Shown here piece by piece: positions 1-8,830 of a stretch of 64,000 nt of DNA; within the stretch, counting starts at the first letter, position 1, and every line of letters starts with the position of its first letter. Source of the DNA: Simplicispira lacusdiani (GTDB lineage: Bacteria; Pseudomonadota; Gammaproteobacteria; Burkholderiales; Burkholderiaceae_C); NCBI RefSeq assembly GCF_003604195.1, contig NZ_QXGR01000005.1, positions 290,341 through 354,340 on the forward strand. Reading direction: 5' to 3'. The notes under the pieces are model-generated. The model did not search any database. It was not told the origin of the DNA and saw only the letters and a program-made list of their open reading frames with translations. The translations under genes and the position numbers were made by a program.

Positions 1-561
1 GAAGTCCTCGGCCTTGCCACCGGCGAAGGTCTCGCCGTCGAGCTTGCCCTCGAAGTCCACGGTCACGCGGTCGCCGTCCTGGGCGGCGGCGTCCATGGCG
101 CGCTGGGCGAAGGTGCGGCGCTGCTTGCGCAGGATGTCCAGGGTCTTGTCGATGGCGCCGTCATTCACCTCGGCGGACAGCTTCTCGACTTCGGCGCTGG
201 CCAGGTCACCGATCTTGACTTCGGGGAACACTTCGAACACGGCGTCGAAGGTCACTTCGCCCTCGGGGGCGCCTTCCTTCTCGGTGATGCGGGGCTGGCC
301 GGCCACGCGCAGGTTGGCTTCGTTGGCGGCCACGGCAAAGGCCTCGCCCACCTTGTCGTTCAGCACTTCGTACTGCACGGAATAGCCATAGCGCTGCGAC
401 ACCACGTTCATGGGCACCTTGCCGGGACGGAAGCCGTCCATCTTGACGGTGCGGGCCAGGCGCTTGAGGCGCGTTTCCACCTCGCTCTGGATGGCGGACA
501 GGGGCAGGCTCAGCGTGATCTTGCGTTCGAGCTTTTCAAGGGTTTCAACGGTAACAGCCAT
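1..561 (-). CDS. tig: Trigger factor, N-terminal part (cut by window edge)
   Basis: Ribosome-associated peptidyl-prolyl isomerase/chaperone that binds nascent chains at the exit tunnel. The 187 visible residues start [16 protein letters not shown] and contain the ribosome-docking signature region [12 protein letters not shown], followed by the start of the isomerase domain ([19 protein letters not shown]). The start is set by a clear AGGAG ribosome-binding site five bases before the ATG at 561. The rest of the gene lies left of the window; in most proteobacteria clpP and clpX follow. Identification is by recognisable family sequence; only the 3' part is missing. Confidence 0.96.
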   Translation of the reverse strand, partial: MAVTVETLEKLERKITLSLPLSAIQSEVETRLKRLARTVKMDGFRPGKVPMNVVSQRYGYSVQYEVLNDKVGEAFAVAANEANLRVAGQPRITEKEGAPEGEVTFDAVFEVFPEVKIGDLASAEVEKLSAEVNDGAIDKTLDILRKQRRTFAQRAMDAAAQDGDRVTVDFEGKLDGETFAGGKAEDF

Positions 562-636
562 GGCTACTCCTAAATTTCTGGTTAAACGCGCCAACTGCGA
601 GGCAGCGGCACCGTGTCCGGACAAGTTTCAAAGGGG

Positions 637-723
637 TGGTGCGCGGGGGGGGACTCGAACCCCCACACCATTGCTGGCGTCAGGACCTAAACCTGGTGCG
701 TCTACCAATTTCGCCACCCGCGC
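637..723 (-). tRNA. tRNA-Leu, anticodon UAG
   Basis: An 87-base tRNA on the minus strand. The acceptor stem GCGCGGG pairs with CCCGCGC, followed by discriminator A and an encoded CCA (positions 637-640). The T-arm GGGGGTTCGAGTCCCCC is intact. The anticodon loop reads TTTAGGT between CCAGG and CCTGA, giving anticodon TAG, which reads CUN leucine codons. The long variable arm expected for a leucine (class II) tRNA is present. It lies 76 bases upstream of tig, pointing the same way. Confidence 0.97.
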
Positions 724-807
724 GGTCTTCAAACAGACAGGCGGCAAGTACAACCTGCCGCCTGCATGAAACTGGTTAACTCTTGATTTTAACCTGATGC
801 GCAGGCA

Positions 808-3800
808 TCAGTCGCCAGCGCTCACCTCGGGCTCGGGCCGGCGCACGCGGAACCAGGCCGCGTACATGGCCGGCAGGGCCAGCAGCGTGAGCACGGTGGC
901 CACGATCAGCCCCCCCATGATGGCCACGGCCATGGGGCCCCAGAACACGCTGCGCGACAGCGGAATCATGGCCAGCACGGCGGCGGCCGCCGTCAGCACG
1001 ATGGGGCGCGCCCGGCGCACCGCCGACTCGACGATGGCATCCCACGCCGGCACGCCGCGCGCGCGGTCCTGCTCGATCTGGTCGATCAGGATCACCGAGT
1101 TGCGCTGGATCATGCCCATGAGCGCGATCACGCCCAACAGCGCCACGAAGCCGAACGGCCGCCCCAGCAGGATCAGCGCACCGGCCACGCCGGCGATGCC
1201 CAGCGGCCCGGTCAGGAACACCAGCATGGCGCGGCTGAAGCTGTGCAGTTGCAGCATGAGCAGCGTGAAGGTGATGAACAGCATGATGGGCACGCCCGCC
1301 GCGATGGACGACGAACCCTTGGAGCTTTCCGCCACCGCGCCCGCCACGGTGATGCGGTAGGCGTTCTGCCCCGCGTCGTGCCAGGCGGCCTCGATCTTGC
1401 GCAGCTCGGGCAGAAGCTGCTGCGTAACCGTGGCGCCCTGCAGGCCCTCGACCACGTCGCCCTGCACCGTGATGGCGTACTCGCGCCCCTCGCGCCACAT
1501 CACGCCGGGCTCCCAGGTGAACTGGGGCTTGGCGATCTGCGTCAGCGGGATCGAGCGCCCCGTGGCCGTGGGCAGGTAGGCGTTGGCGATGTCGGTGATG
1601 GCGCGGCGCTCGTCCTCGGGCTGGCGCAGCACGATGTCGATGAGCTTGTCGCCCTCGCGGAACTGCCCCACCTGCGTGCCCGACTGCATGACCTTGGACG
1701 CCTGCGCGATGGACTGGCTGGTCACGCCCAGCGCGCGCGCCTTGTCCTGGTCCACCTCCAGGCGCAGCACCTTGACGGACTCGTTCCAGTTGTCGTTCAC
1801 GCCGCGCATGTTGGGCGAGGCGCGCAGCACCGCCTTCACCTCGTCGGCATGCGCGCGCAGCACCGCCGGATCGGGCCCCACCACGCGGAACTGCACCGGG
1901 TAGGGCACCGGCGGCCCGTTGGGCAGCAGCTTGACGCGGCCGCGCACCTCGGGGAATTCCTGCGCCAGCAGGGCCGGCAGCGCGCGCATCAGCGCCTCGC
2001 GCTTCTTCAGGTCCTGGGCCAGCACGATGAACTGCGACACGTTGCTCTGTGGGAACACCTGGTCCAGCGGCAGGTAGAAGCGCGGCACGCCCGAGCCCAC
2101 CCAGCCGCTCACCGTGGCCACGCCGGGTTGCTCCATCAGGCGCTGCTCCACGCGCAGCGTGACTTCCTCGTTGCCCGCGTATGAAGTGCCCTCGGGGAAC
2201 CACAGATCCACCAGGATCTCGGGACGGTTGGAATCCGGGAAGAACTGCTGCTGCACCACGCCCATGCCGGCGATGCCCAGGGCAAAGGTCAGCAGCGTGG
2301 CGCCGATGGTCGCCCAGCGGTGCTCCACGCACCAGTGCACCAGGCGGCGGAAGGCGGTGTAGAACGGGCTGTCGAACACCTCGTGCGGGTCATCGGTCAC
2401 GCCGGCCGCCGCCACATGGGGCGGGCGCTTGAGCAGCAGCGTGCCCAGGTAGGGCACGAAATACACCGAGGCCAGCCAGCTCAGCACCAGCGCGATCACC
2501 GTCACGGCGAAGATGGCGAAGGTGTATTCGCCCACGGCCGACTTGGCGATGCCGATGGGCAGGAAGCCCGCCGCCGTGATGAGCGTGCCGGTCAGCATGG
2601 GCATGGCCGTCAGCTCGTAGGCGAAGGTAGCGGCGCGCATCTTGTCGTAGCCCTCTTCGAGCTTGAGCACCATCATCTCGACGGCGATGATGGCGTCGTC
2701 CACCAGCAGGCCCAGCGCGATGATGAGCGAGCCCAGCGACACCTTGTGCAACCCGATGCCCCAGTACCACATGGCCAGGAAGGTGACCGCCAGCACCAGC
2801 GGAATGGTGATGGCCACCACCAGCCCGGGGCGCGGGTCGATGTACCAGCGGCGCCACCAGCGCTGCTCGCCCGCGCGCTTGTGCAGCCCTAAGCTGATGA
2901 AGCTCACCGCCAGCACGATGGCCACGGCCTCGATCAGCACGCGCACGAACTCATTCACCGAGCTGGCGACCGACTTGGGCTGGTCCTGCACGTTCACCAG
3001 CTTCACGCCGGCGGGCAGGGTCTTGCCGATCGACTCGGTGGCCGCGTGCAGCGCCTTGCCCAGGCGGATGATGTCGCCGCCCTTGGTCATGGACACGCCC
3101 AGCGCGATCACCTCCTGCCCCTCGTGGCGCACCTTCACGGCCGTGGGCTCCACGTAGCCGCGCCGGATCTCGGCGATGTCGCCCAGGCGCAGCATGTTGC
3201 CCGAGGCGCCCCGGATGGGCATGGCGCGCAGCTCGTCGATGGCCTGGAACTGCCCCGCCACGCGCACCTGCACCTGGTCCTGCGGCGTCTGCACCACGCC
3301 CGCGCTCTCCACCGCGTTCTGCTGGCCCAGCTGCGCCAGCACCTGGTTCATGTCCAGGCCCAGCTGCGCCAGGCGCTTCTGCGAGATCTCGATGTAGAGC
3401 TTCTCGTCCTGCACGCCGAACAGCTCCACCTTGGCCACGTCGGGCACGCGCAGCAGCTGCTGGCGCACATCGTCGGCGAACTGCTTGACCTCCGCGTAGC
3501 TGAAGCCCTCGGACTCCAGTGCGTAGATCACGCCGTACACATCGCCGAAGTCGTCGTTGAAGAACGGCCCCTGCACACCCTGCGGCAGGGTGTAGCGCAT
3601 GTCGCCCACCTTCTTGCGCACGGTGTACCAGATGTTGGCCACCTCGGCGGCGCGCGTGCTGTCCTTGATCTCCAGGATGATCTGCGACTCGCCGGGCTTG
3701 GAATAGCTGCGGATCTTGTCGGCGTTGGGCACCTCCTGCAGGGTGCGCTCGATCTTGTCGGTCACCTGCTCGGCCACCTGCTGCGCCGTGGCGCCGGGCC

Positions 3801-3978
3801 AGTAGGTGCGCACCACCATGGCGCGGAAGGTGAACGGCGGGTCCTCGTCCTGGCCGAGCTGGAAGTAGGCGGCGAAGCCCAGCACCATCAGCACCACCAT
3901 CAGGTAGCGCGTGAGCGGCGCATGCTCGATGGCCCAGCGGGAGAGGTTGAAGCTCTCTTTCGACTGCACTGGCGTCAT
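808..3978 (-). CDS. RND-family efflux pump inner-membrane permease
   Basis: 1056-residue proton-driven exporter of the AcrB/MexB type, the usual length for the family. A first membrane helix lies near residues 20-40, a large periplasmic loop with porter-like repeats follows, then a helix bundle including the charged proton-relay helix GLLVDDAIIAVEMM, a second periplasmic loop, and a second bundle ending near PAMYAAWFRVRR. It starts seven bases after the adaptor gene stops, so the two form one operon. No outer-membrane channel gene is next to it, so it probably shares one encoded elsewhere. A short insertion (RWWRRWYIDPRPG) between helices 2 and 3 is typical of a subgroup of these pumps in Burkholderiales. 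Substrate cannot be read from the sequence. Confidence 0.93.
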   Translation of the reverse strand: MTPVQSKESFNLSRWAIEHAPLTRYLMVVLMVLGFAAYFQLGQDEDPPFTFRAMVVRTYWPGATAQQVAEQVTDKIERTLQEVPNADKIRSYSKPGESQIILEIKDSTRAAEVANIWYTVRKKVGDMRYTLPQGVQGPFFNDDFGDVYGVIYALESEGFSYAEVKQFADDVRQQLLRVPDVAKVELFGVQDEKLYIEISQKRLAQLGLDMNQVLAQLGQQNAVESAGVVQTPQDQVQVRVAGQFQAIDELRAMPIRGASGNMLRLGDIAEIRRGYVEPTAVKVRHEGQEVIALGVSMTKGGDIIRLGKALHAATESIGKTLPAGVKLVNVQDQPKSVASSVNEFVRVLIEAVAIVLAVSFISLGLHKRAGEQRWWRRWYIDPRPGLVVAITIPLVLAVTFLAMWYWGIGLHKVSLGSLIIALGLLVDDAIIAVEMMVLKLEEGYDKMRAATFAYELTAMPMLTGTLITAAGFLPIGIAKSAVGEYTFAIFAVTVIALVLSWLASVYFVPYLGTLLLKRPPHVAAAGVTDDPHEVFDSPFYTAFRRLVHWCVEHRWATIGATLLTFALGIAGMGVVQQQFFPDSNRPEILVDLWFPEGTSYAGNEEVTLRVEQRLMEQPGVATVSGWVGSGVPRFYLPLDQVFPQSNVSQFIVLAQDLKKREALMRALPALLAQEFPEVRGRVKLLPNGPPVPYPVQFRVVGPDPAVLRAHADEVKAVLRASPNMRGVNDNWNESVKVLRLEVDQDKARALGVTSQSIAQASKVMQSGTQVGQFREGDKLIDIVLRQPEDERRAITDIANAYLPTATGRSIPLTQIAKPQFTWEPGVMWREGREYAITVQGDVVEGLQGATVTQQLLPELRKIEAAWHDAGQNAYRITVAGAVAESSKGSSSIAAGVPIMLFITFTLLMLQLHSFSRAMLVFLTGPLGIAGVAGALILLGRPFGFVALLGVIALMGMIQRNSVILIDQIEQDRARGVPAWDAIVESAVRRARPIVLTAAAAVLAMIPLSRSVFWGPMAVAIMGGLIVATVLTLLALPAMYAAWFRVRRPEPEVSAGD

Positions 3979-3985
3979 GGCGTGC

Positions 3986-5206
3986 TCACTGGGCGTTGGA
4001 AGCGGTGGGAACGGCGGCCGCGGCCGCGCCGTTCGCTACTGTTTTAGTAGCTGATGGCGTTTTTCCCACCTGGGCTGGAGCCGATTTTTGCTGATAGACC
4101 GCCACCTTCTGCCCCGGCGTGAGCACATGCACGCCCGTGCTCACCACCTGCATGCCCGGCGCCAGCCCGCCCACGATCACGGCCTCGTTGCCGTCGGCCG
4201 TGGCGACCTGCACCGGCTGCGAGCGCACGGTGCCCTTGTCGGCCTCGTACACCCACACGGCCGTGGCCTGGCCCTCCTGGCGCAGCGCCGTGGTCGGCAG
4301 CTTGAGGGCCGCCACGCCCGCGTGGCCCAGCGCCTCGGGCGCGACATAGGCGGTGGAGCCCAGCGGCGGCGCGCTGGCAGCGTCGATGCCCACCTTCACC
4401 GTGAAGGTGCGCGTCACCGGGTCGGCGCTGGCCGCCACCTCGCGCACGCGGCCCTGCAGCGGCTCGCCGCCAGCCCAGGAACGCACGGCCACGGCCTGGC
4501 CTTCCTTGAGGCGCGCCACCTTGTCCTCGGGCACGGCAAACACCACGTCACGCGGGCCGTCCAGGGCGATGCGCACCACCGGCGCGCCGGAAGCCACCAC
4601 CTGGCCGGGCTCGGCGTCGATGCCGGTCACCACGCCCGCCCCATCGGCCACCAGCCGGGTGTAGCCGGCCTGGTTGCCCTGCGCCGAGGCCTGGGCGCGC
4701 GCCTGCTCCAGCGTGGCCCGCGCGGCCTTGAGCGAGGCCTCGCGGCGCTCCAGCTCGGCGCCGCTGATGAAGTTCTGCTCTTTCAGCGCGGCAAAGCGCT
4801 TGAATTCCGCCGCCGCCAGGTCGTGCTGCGTCTGCGCGGCCGACACCTGGGCGCGCGCCGCCGCCGCAGCGAGTTGGTAGTCCTGCGGGTCGAGCTGTGC
4901 CAGCAACTGGCCCGCCTGCACCCGCTCGCCCAGCGCGGCCGGGCGCTGCACGATCTTGCCGCCCACGCGGAAGCCCAGACGCGACTCGACGCGCGCTCGC
5001 ACCTCGCCCGCGTATTCCTGCGCGGCCAGCAAAGGCTCGGCGCCCACCGTCAGCAACTTGACCGCGCGCACCGGCTCGGGCGGGGGCGCGGGCGGCGTGC
5101 AGGCGGCCAACAGGCCGGCGCCGGCCAGCAGCGCCACGGTGCGCAGCGCGGCTGCGGAAGCGAAAAAAAGCCCCTGCCGGGGCCGCGATGCGAACAGTGT
5201 GCGCAT
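3986..5206 (-). CDS. RND efflux periplasmic adaptor lipoprotein (membrane fusion protein)
   Basis: About 406 residues. It couples the RND permease to an outer-membrane channel. The N-terminus is a lipoprotein signal with lipobox LLAAC. A beta-barrel/lipoyl half (RVESRLGFRVGGKIVQR, QLLAQLDPQDYQLA), an alpha-helical hairpin rich in Ala/Gln, the matching lipoyl half and a C-terminal beta-barrel follow, as in AcrA/MexA. I chose ATG 5206 because GGAT lies eight bases before it; ATG at 5215 (MYPMRT) is possible but has its only weak ribosome site too close. The last codons run into a copy of a small interspersed repeat (4034-4096). Transcription probably starts from a promoter overlapping the palindrome at 5221-5242. 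Confidence 0.92.
   Translation of the reverse strand: MRTLFASRPRQGLFFASAAALRTVALLAGAGLLAACTPPAPPPEPVRAVKLLTVGAEPLLAAQEYAGEVRARVESRLGFRVGGKIVQRPAALGERVQAGQLLAQLDPQDYQLAAAAARAQVSAAQTQHDLAAAEFKRFAALKEQNFISGAELERREASLKAARATLEQARAQASAQGNQAGYTRLVADGAGVVTGIDAEPGQVVASGAPVVRIALDGPRDVVFAVPEDKVARLKEGQAVAVRSWAGGEPLQGRVREVAASADPVTRTFTVKVGIDAASAPPLGSTAYVAPEALGHAGVAALKLPTTALRQEGQATAVWVYEADKGTVRSQPVQVATADGNEAVIVGGLAPGMQVVSTGVHVLTPGQKVAVYQQKSAPAQVGKTPSATKTVANGAAAAAVPTASNAQ
4034..4096 (+). repeat. Small interspersed repeat, copy in the efflux adaptor gene
   Basis: The sequence shows the family pattern TTTTAGTAGCTG, TGGCG, then GGAGCCGATTTTTGCTG, shared with copies at 20052, 41484, 48325, 51603 and 55733. Here it is translated as part of the low-complexity C-terminal tail of the adaptor, so the gene tolerates it in frame. 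Confidence 0.6.
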
Positions 5207-5220
5207 GGGATACATCCAAG

Positions 5221-5242
5221 TTACTGACTGACTGGTTAGTAA
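5221..5242. promoter_or_regulatory. Palindromic operator upstream of the RND operon
   Basis: A 22 bp dyad with perfect arms TTACTNAC and GTNAGTAA around a six-base centre containing GACTG repeats. It starts 14 bases before the adaptor ATG and lies between the divergent pump and hpnC-like genes. The size and symmetry are typical of TetR-family (AcrR/MexR-like) sites. No TetR gene is within the window, so the repressor must be encoded elsewhere. Confidence 0.7.
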
Positions 5243-5275
5243 TCTATGTGAACACTTGTCCCTTGTCAAGCGACA

Positions 5276-6139
5276 ATGCGGGCCGTGAACACGCCCGCCC
5301 CCCTGCCCCCGCCCGTCACCCACTACGAGAATTTTCCGGTGGCGTCGCTGCTGTGCCCGCCCCGGCTGCGCGCGCCCATCGCCGCCATCTACGCCTTCGC
5401 GCGCACCGCCGACGACATCGCCGACGAAGGCCCCGCCAGCCCGGCCGAGCGCCTGCAGGACCTTGCCGCCTACCGCGCCGACCTGCACGCCATCGCCGCC
5501 GGCAAAGCGCCGTCACCGCGCTGGGCCGGCGTGTTCGCGCCGCTGGCCGGCATGCTGCATGGCCACGGCCTGCCCGTGCCGCTGCTCAACGACCTGCTCA
5601 GCGCCTTTGTCCAGGACATCGAGAAAACCCGCGACGCCGCCGGCTACACCAGCCGCGCCGAACTGCTGGACTACTGCCGCCGCTCGGCCAACCCCGTGGG
5701 CCGGCTGCTGCTGCACCTGTATGGCGTGGCGGGTGAACAGGCCCTGCGCGAGAGCGACGCGATCTGCAGCGCGCTGCAACTCATCAACTTCTGGCAGGAC
5801 CTGAGCGTGGACATCCCGCGCGGGCGCTTCTACCTGCCCGACGACGCCTGCGCCACCCACGGTGTGACACGCGCCATGCTGCAGGCGCTGCAGCCCACGC
5901 CCCGGACCACCGCGCTCATCACCGAACACGCCCGCTGGGCGCGCGCCCTGATGCTGGAGGGCGCGCCGCTGGTGCACCGTCTGCCGGGGCGCATCGGCTG
6001 GGAGCTGCGGCTGGTGGTGCAAGGGGGTCTGCGCATCCTCGACAAGGTGGATGCGCTCCAGGGGTACAGCCTGTGCCGGCGGCCGCGCATCCGCGCATGG
6101 GATGTGCCGGTGATGCTGGGGCGGGCGTTGGTGATGTGA
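5276..6139 (+). CDS. hpnC: Squalene/phytoene synthase family protein, HpnC type
   Basis: 287-residue trans-isoprenyl diphosphate synthase. The N-terminal HYENFPVASLL motif is the hallmark of HpnC, which in hopanoid pathways turns presqualene diphosphate into hydroxysqualene. The first aspartate motif is DDIADE; the second region reads INFWQDLSVDIPRGRFYLP, with Asp residues for Mg-diphosphate binding. The usual partners hpnD and hpnE are not adjacent: upstream is the divergent efflux operon and downstream is a gene-free repeat region. Start at ATG 5276; GTG 5284 is an alternative. The family is certain, and the HpnC subtype is likely. Confidence 0.85.
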   Translation: MRAVNTPAPLPPPVTHYENFPVASLLCPPRLRAPIAAIYAFARTADDIADEGPASPAERLQDLAAYRADLHAIAAGKAPSPRWAGVFAPLAGMLHGHGLPVPLLNDLLSAFVQDIEKTRDAAGYTSRAELLDYCRRSANPVGRLLLHLYGVAGEQALRESDAICSALQLINFWQDLSVDIPRGRFYLPDDACATHGVTRAMLQALQPTPRTTALITEHARWARALMLEGAPLVHRLPGRIGWELRLVVQGGLRILDKVDALQGYSLCRRPRIRAWDVPVMLGRALVM

Positions 6140-6215
6140 GGATCTTTCGGGTTTTGGGATGATTTTTGGCTCTGGCGCATACTGGGATTGCGTGAGCAGC
6201 TATATTTTTTGAAGG

Positions 6216-6908
6216 TGTGCTTTGGGTGGGGGCGGAGGCCGGGGTGTGCGCCCGGCGGCGCAGTAACTTTCTCTTGTCTCGCCAAGAGAAAGTCACCAAA
6301 GAGAAAGCGACCCTGCTGTCTGCGTCCCTTCGCTTCGCTACGGGCAACCTGCGGTGCTCGTTCGCGGGGTGCGCCCTGGAACTCGCTACGCGCTACGCGC
6401 TGCACTCGAACAACCACGGCGAGTCAGTTCACGAAACGGATGTGTCCTGCGGCACACCCGCCACCCCGCGCCCTGCGCTCCTCGGCGCATACAGAAGGGG
6501 AAGGGAAAGTCCAAACAGCCGCACGAGCCATCGCTTTCTCGGCCTGGCCTGCGGAGCGCGAGGCGCTTGCGCCCGCGAATGCAGAGCCGAGCGCAGCGAT
6601 GGCCCGTGTGTCTTCAACCCCCTTGCTGGCTGCGCCTGCGGCGGGGTGCTTGCGGGGTGGCATGCGCGTCGGAGCGCGCATGGTTCGTCCACTGGCTCGC
6701 CGCGTTTGTTCGAACGGAGCTGCGCAGCAGCGCAGTGAGTTATGCGGCGCACCCCGCAAGCGCCCCGCCGCAGGTTTGCCCCTTCGCAACGCGAAGGGGT
6801 CGCAGACTGAGGGTCGCCTTTCTTTTGGGTCCTTTTCTTTGGCGAAGCAAAGAAAAGGACCTCGCCCGCCGGGGCGAGACCCGGCCTCCGCCCTCAGCAA
6901 AGCCCCGG
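6216..6908. repeat. 690 bp giant imperfect inverted repeat, no genes
   Basis: This covers most of the 1.06 kb between hpnC and sdaA. The left arm (about 6216-6440) and the reverse complement of the right arm (about 6678-6908) align throughout: GGCGGAGGCCGG, then a perfect hairpin, then GCGACCCT, GTCTGCG, CCCTTCGC, CAACCTGCGG, GGGGTGCGCC, TTCGAACAA and GGCGAGYCAGT. Each arm carries its own hairpin (stem 6266-6276/6283-6293, 11 bp; stem 6828-6841/6848-6861, 14 bp) in the equivalent place. The centre near 6562 is itself GC-rich and partly palindromic. Open frames on both strands are composition artefacts. The family resembles intergenic repeats I associate with Comamonadaceae; that is memory, not a search. 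Confidence 0.8.
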
Positions 6909-7133
6909 ACTACCCGGCAGCACCAACAGAAAGATTCATCCCCCACAAGCACAACTGAAGCAACACCCACAAAATTCAATCAAATCAGGCTCCAACCATT
7001 ACCCATCAAGCGCAACACGCTCCTCTTTCAATAGCAAACACAGCGCACGTTCCACACCATCGCCCCGCCCCCTCAGGGATAGCGAGCTTGCCCTCCCCCA
7101 CGCACACCCCTACCGTCAACACCACCGCTCCAC

Positions 7134-7159
7134 GGCACCCCCAACGGGGTGCCTTTTTT
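7134..7159 (+). terminator. Intrinsic terminator just upstream of sdaA
   Basis: Perfect 8 bp stem GGCACCCC/GGGGTGCC with a four-base loop, followed directly by six T. It lies only 45 bases before the sdaA start codon and about 1 kb after hpnC. It could either end a transcript coming through the repeat or act as an attenuator in an sdaA leader. The 130 bases before it show no recognised riboswitch. Confidence 0.8.
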
Positions 7160-7203
7160 GTTGCCATGATTTCGCGCCCGGACCCCGCGCACCCTTTTCC
7201 ACC

Positions 7204-8589
7204 ATGACCGTCAGCGTTTTCGACCTCTTCAAGATCGGCATCGGCCCGTCCAGCTCCCACACCGTGGGGCCCATGATCGCCGCGCGCCATTTCGCCCGCC
7301 AGGTGCAGCAGGCACACGGGCTGGCGGCCGTGCAGGGCGTGCGCGTGGAGCTGTTCGGCTCGCTCGCGGCCACGGGCATCGGCCACGGCACCGACCGCGC
7401 CGTGCTGCTGGGCCTGGCCGGGCACGAGCCCGACCGCATCGACCCCGACCAGATCGCCCCCGCCATCGAGGCCATACGCAGCCGCCAGCAATTGGCGCTG
7501 CTGGGTGAACACCCCGTGCGCTTCGTGGAAAAAGAACACCTGCTGTACCGCCGCAAGAGCCTGCCGCGCCACCCCAACGGCATGCGCTTCGCGGCGCTCG
7601 ACGCGCAAGGCGGTGAATTGACCAGCGCCGAGTACTTCTCGGTGGGCGGCGGCTTCGTGGTGGATGCCGCCGGCGAGCGCGTGTTCAGCGGCGCGGCCGC
7701 CACCAGCACCGACGCGCCGCCGCCCTACCCGTTCACCAGCGGCGCCGAGCTGCTGGCCCAGTGCCGGGCCAGCGGCCTGGGCATCGCCCAGCTCATGCGC
7801 GCCAACGAGCAGCAGTGGCGCAGCCCCGAGGAAGTGCAGGCGCAATTGCTGGCCATCTGGCAGACCATGGCCGGCGCCGTGCGGCGCGGCTGCGGGGGCG
7901 AAGGCACCCTGCCCGGCCCGCTGCATATCCGGCGCCGCGCGGCCGAGCTGCAGCGCAGCCTCAGCAGCAACCCCGAGGCCGCGCTGCGCGACCCGCTCTC
8001 CATGCTCGACTGGGTGAACCTCTACGCCATGGCGGTGAACGAGGAAAACGCCGCTGGCGGCCGCGTGGTGACGGCGCCCACCAACGGCGCGGCCGGCGTG
8101 ATTCCGGCGGTGCTGCACTACTACGTGAAGTTCGTGCCCGGCGCCAGCGAGGCGGGCATCCTCGACTTCCTGCTCACGGCGGGCGCCATCGGCGCCATCT
8201 ACAAGCTCAACGCCTCGCTCTCGGGCGCCGAGGTGGGCTGCCAGGGCGAAGTGGGCGTGGCCTGCTCCATGGCGGCGGGCGCGCTGGCCGCCGTGCTGGG
8301 CGGCACGCCCGCGCAGGTGGAGAACGCCGCCGAGATCGGCATGGAGCACAACCTGGGCATGACCTGCGACCCCGTGGGCGGCCAGGTGCAGATTCCGTGC
8401 ATCGAGCGCAACGCCATGGGTGCCATCAAGGCCATCAACGCCGCGCGCCTGGCGCTGCGCGGCGACGGCACGCACGTGGTGTCGCTCGACCAGGTGATCA
8501 AAACCATGGTGCAGACCGGCAAGGACATGATGTCCAAATACAAGGAAACCTCGCGCGGCGGCCTGGCGGTGAACGTGGTGGAGTGCTGA
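7204..8589 (+). CDS. sdaA: L-serine ammonia-lyase (iron-sulfur serine dehydratase)
   Basis: 461 residues, single-chain type. It deaminates L-serine to pyruvate and ammonium in the cytoplasm. The beta domain begins [19 protein letters not shown], the family signature. The alpha domain carries [30 protein letters not shown] and [14 protein letters not shown], whose cysteines bind the [4Fe-4S] cluster. Length is normal. It stands alone between a repeat-rich upstream region and a converging LivK-like gene. Confidence 0.97.
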   Translation: MTVSVFDLFKIGIGPSSSHTVGPMIAARHFARQVQQAHGLAAVQGVRVELFGSLAATGIGHGTDRAVLLGLAGHEPDRIDPDQIAPAIEAIRSRQQLALLGEHPVRFVEKEHLLYRRKSLPRHPNGMRFAALDAQGGELTSAEYFSVGGGFVVDAAGERVFSGAAATSTDAPPPYPFTSGAELLAQCRASGLGIAQLMRANEQQWRSPEEVQAQLLAIWQTMAGAVRRGCGGEGTLPGPLHIRRRAAELQRSLSSNPEAALRDPLSMLDWVNLYAMAVNEENAAGGRVVTAPTNGAAGVIPAVLHYYVKFVPGASEAGILDFLLTAGAIGAIYKLNASLSGAEVGCQGEVGVACSMAAGALAAVLGGTPAQVENAAEIGMEHNLGMTCDPVGGQVQIPCIERNAMGAIKAINAARLALRGDGTHVVSLDQVIKTMVQTGKDMMSKYKETSRGGLAVNVVEC

Positions 8590-8597
8590 GGCAAAAC

Positions 8598-8705
8598 ACC
8601 CCCCTGAGTCGCCTTTGGCGCCTTCCCCCCGCTCTCGCTGCGCTACGCGCTGCGGGCGACGCCACCGGTGCGGCGGGGCGGCCCTTGCACGGTGGCCGCT
8701 GGCCT
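8598..8705 (+). repeat. Intergenic repeat family B, copy 1
   Basis: After sdaA comes the order CCCCCTGAGTCGCC, GGCGCCTTCCCCC, GACGCCACCGG, GCGGCGGGGCGGCCCTTGC, CGGTGGC. The same string of blocks occurs after nrtB (20935) and, inverted, after nrtD (21955). It is non-coding and sits directly behind stop codons. Confidence 0.7.
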
Positions 8706-8765
8706 AGGCCGCGCCAGTTTCATGCGTCGCAGGAGCGGCGTTCGTGGAATGGATGACTGAACTCC

Positions 8766-8805
8766 AAAAAAAACGGACGCCAAGGGCACAAAGTCCCCGG
8801 CGCCC
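8766..8805 (-). terminator. Terminator of the LivK-like gene
   Basis: On the minus strand GGGCGCC..GGG pairs with CCC..GGCGTCC (one mismatch) and is followed by GTTTTTTTT. It lies 25 bases after the stop codon of the substrate-binding protein gene. Confidence 0.75.
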
Positions 8806-8830
8806 GCTGCTCACTGCGGGCCTGTGCGGC

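Noticed and set aside
776..5488. Long open frames opposite or out of frame with the efflux genes (for example 1243-2184, 3046-4047, 4088-5227)
   Set aside because: Their products are His/Arg/Ala-rich and have no domain resemblance; they are the usual shadow frames of high-GC genes. The genuine genes show conserved motifs along their whole length.
6188..7034. Several overlapping open frames in the region after hpnC
   Set aside because: They cover the inverted repeat on both strands, have low-complexity products and no ribosome sites; the DNA symmetry explains them.
7006..7133. Glycine riboswitch in the sdaA leader
   Set aside because: Expected because glycine riboswitches often control this pathway, but the conserved core strings and tandem aptamer layout are not there.
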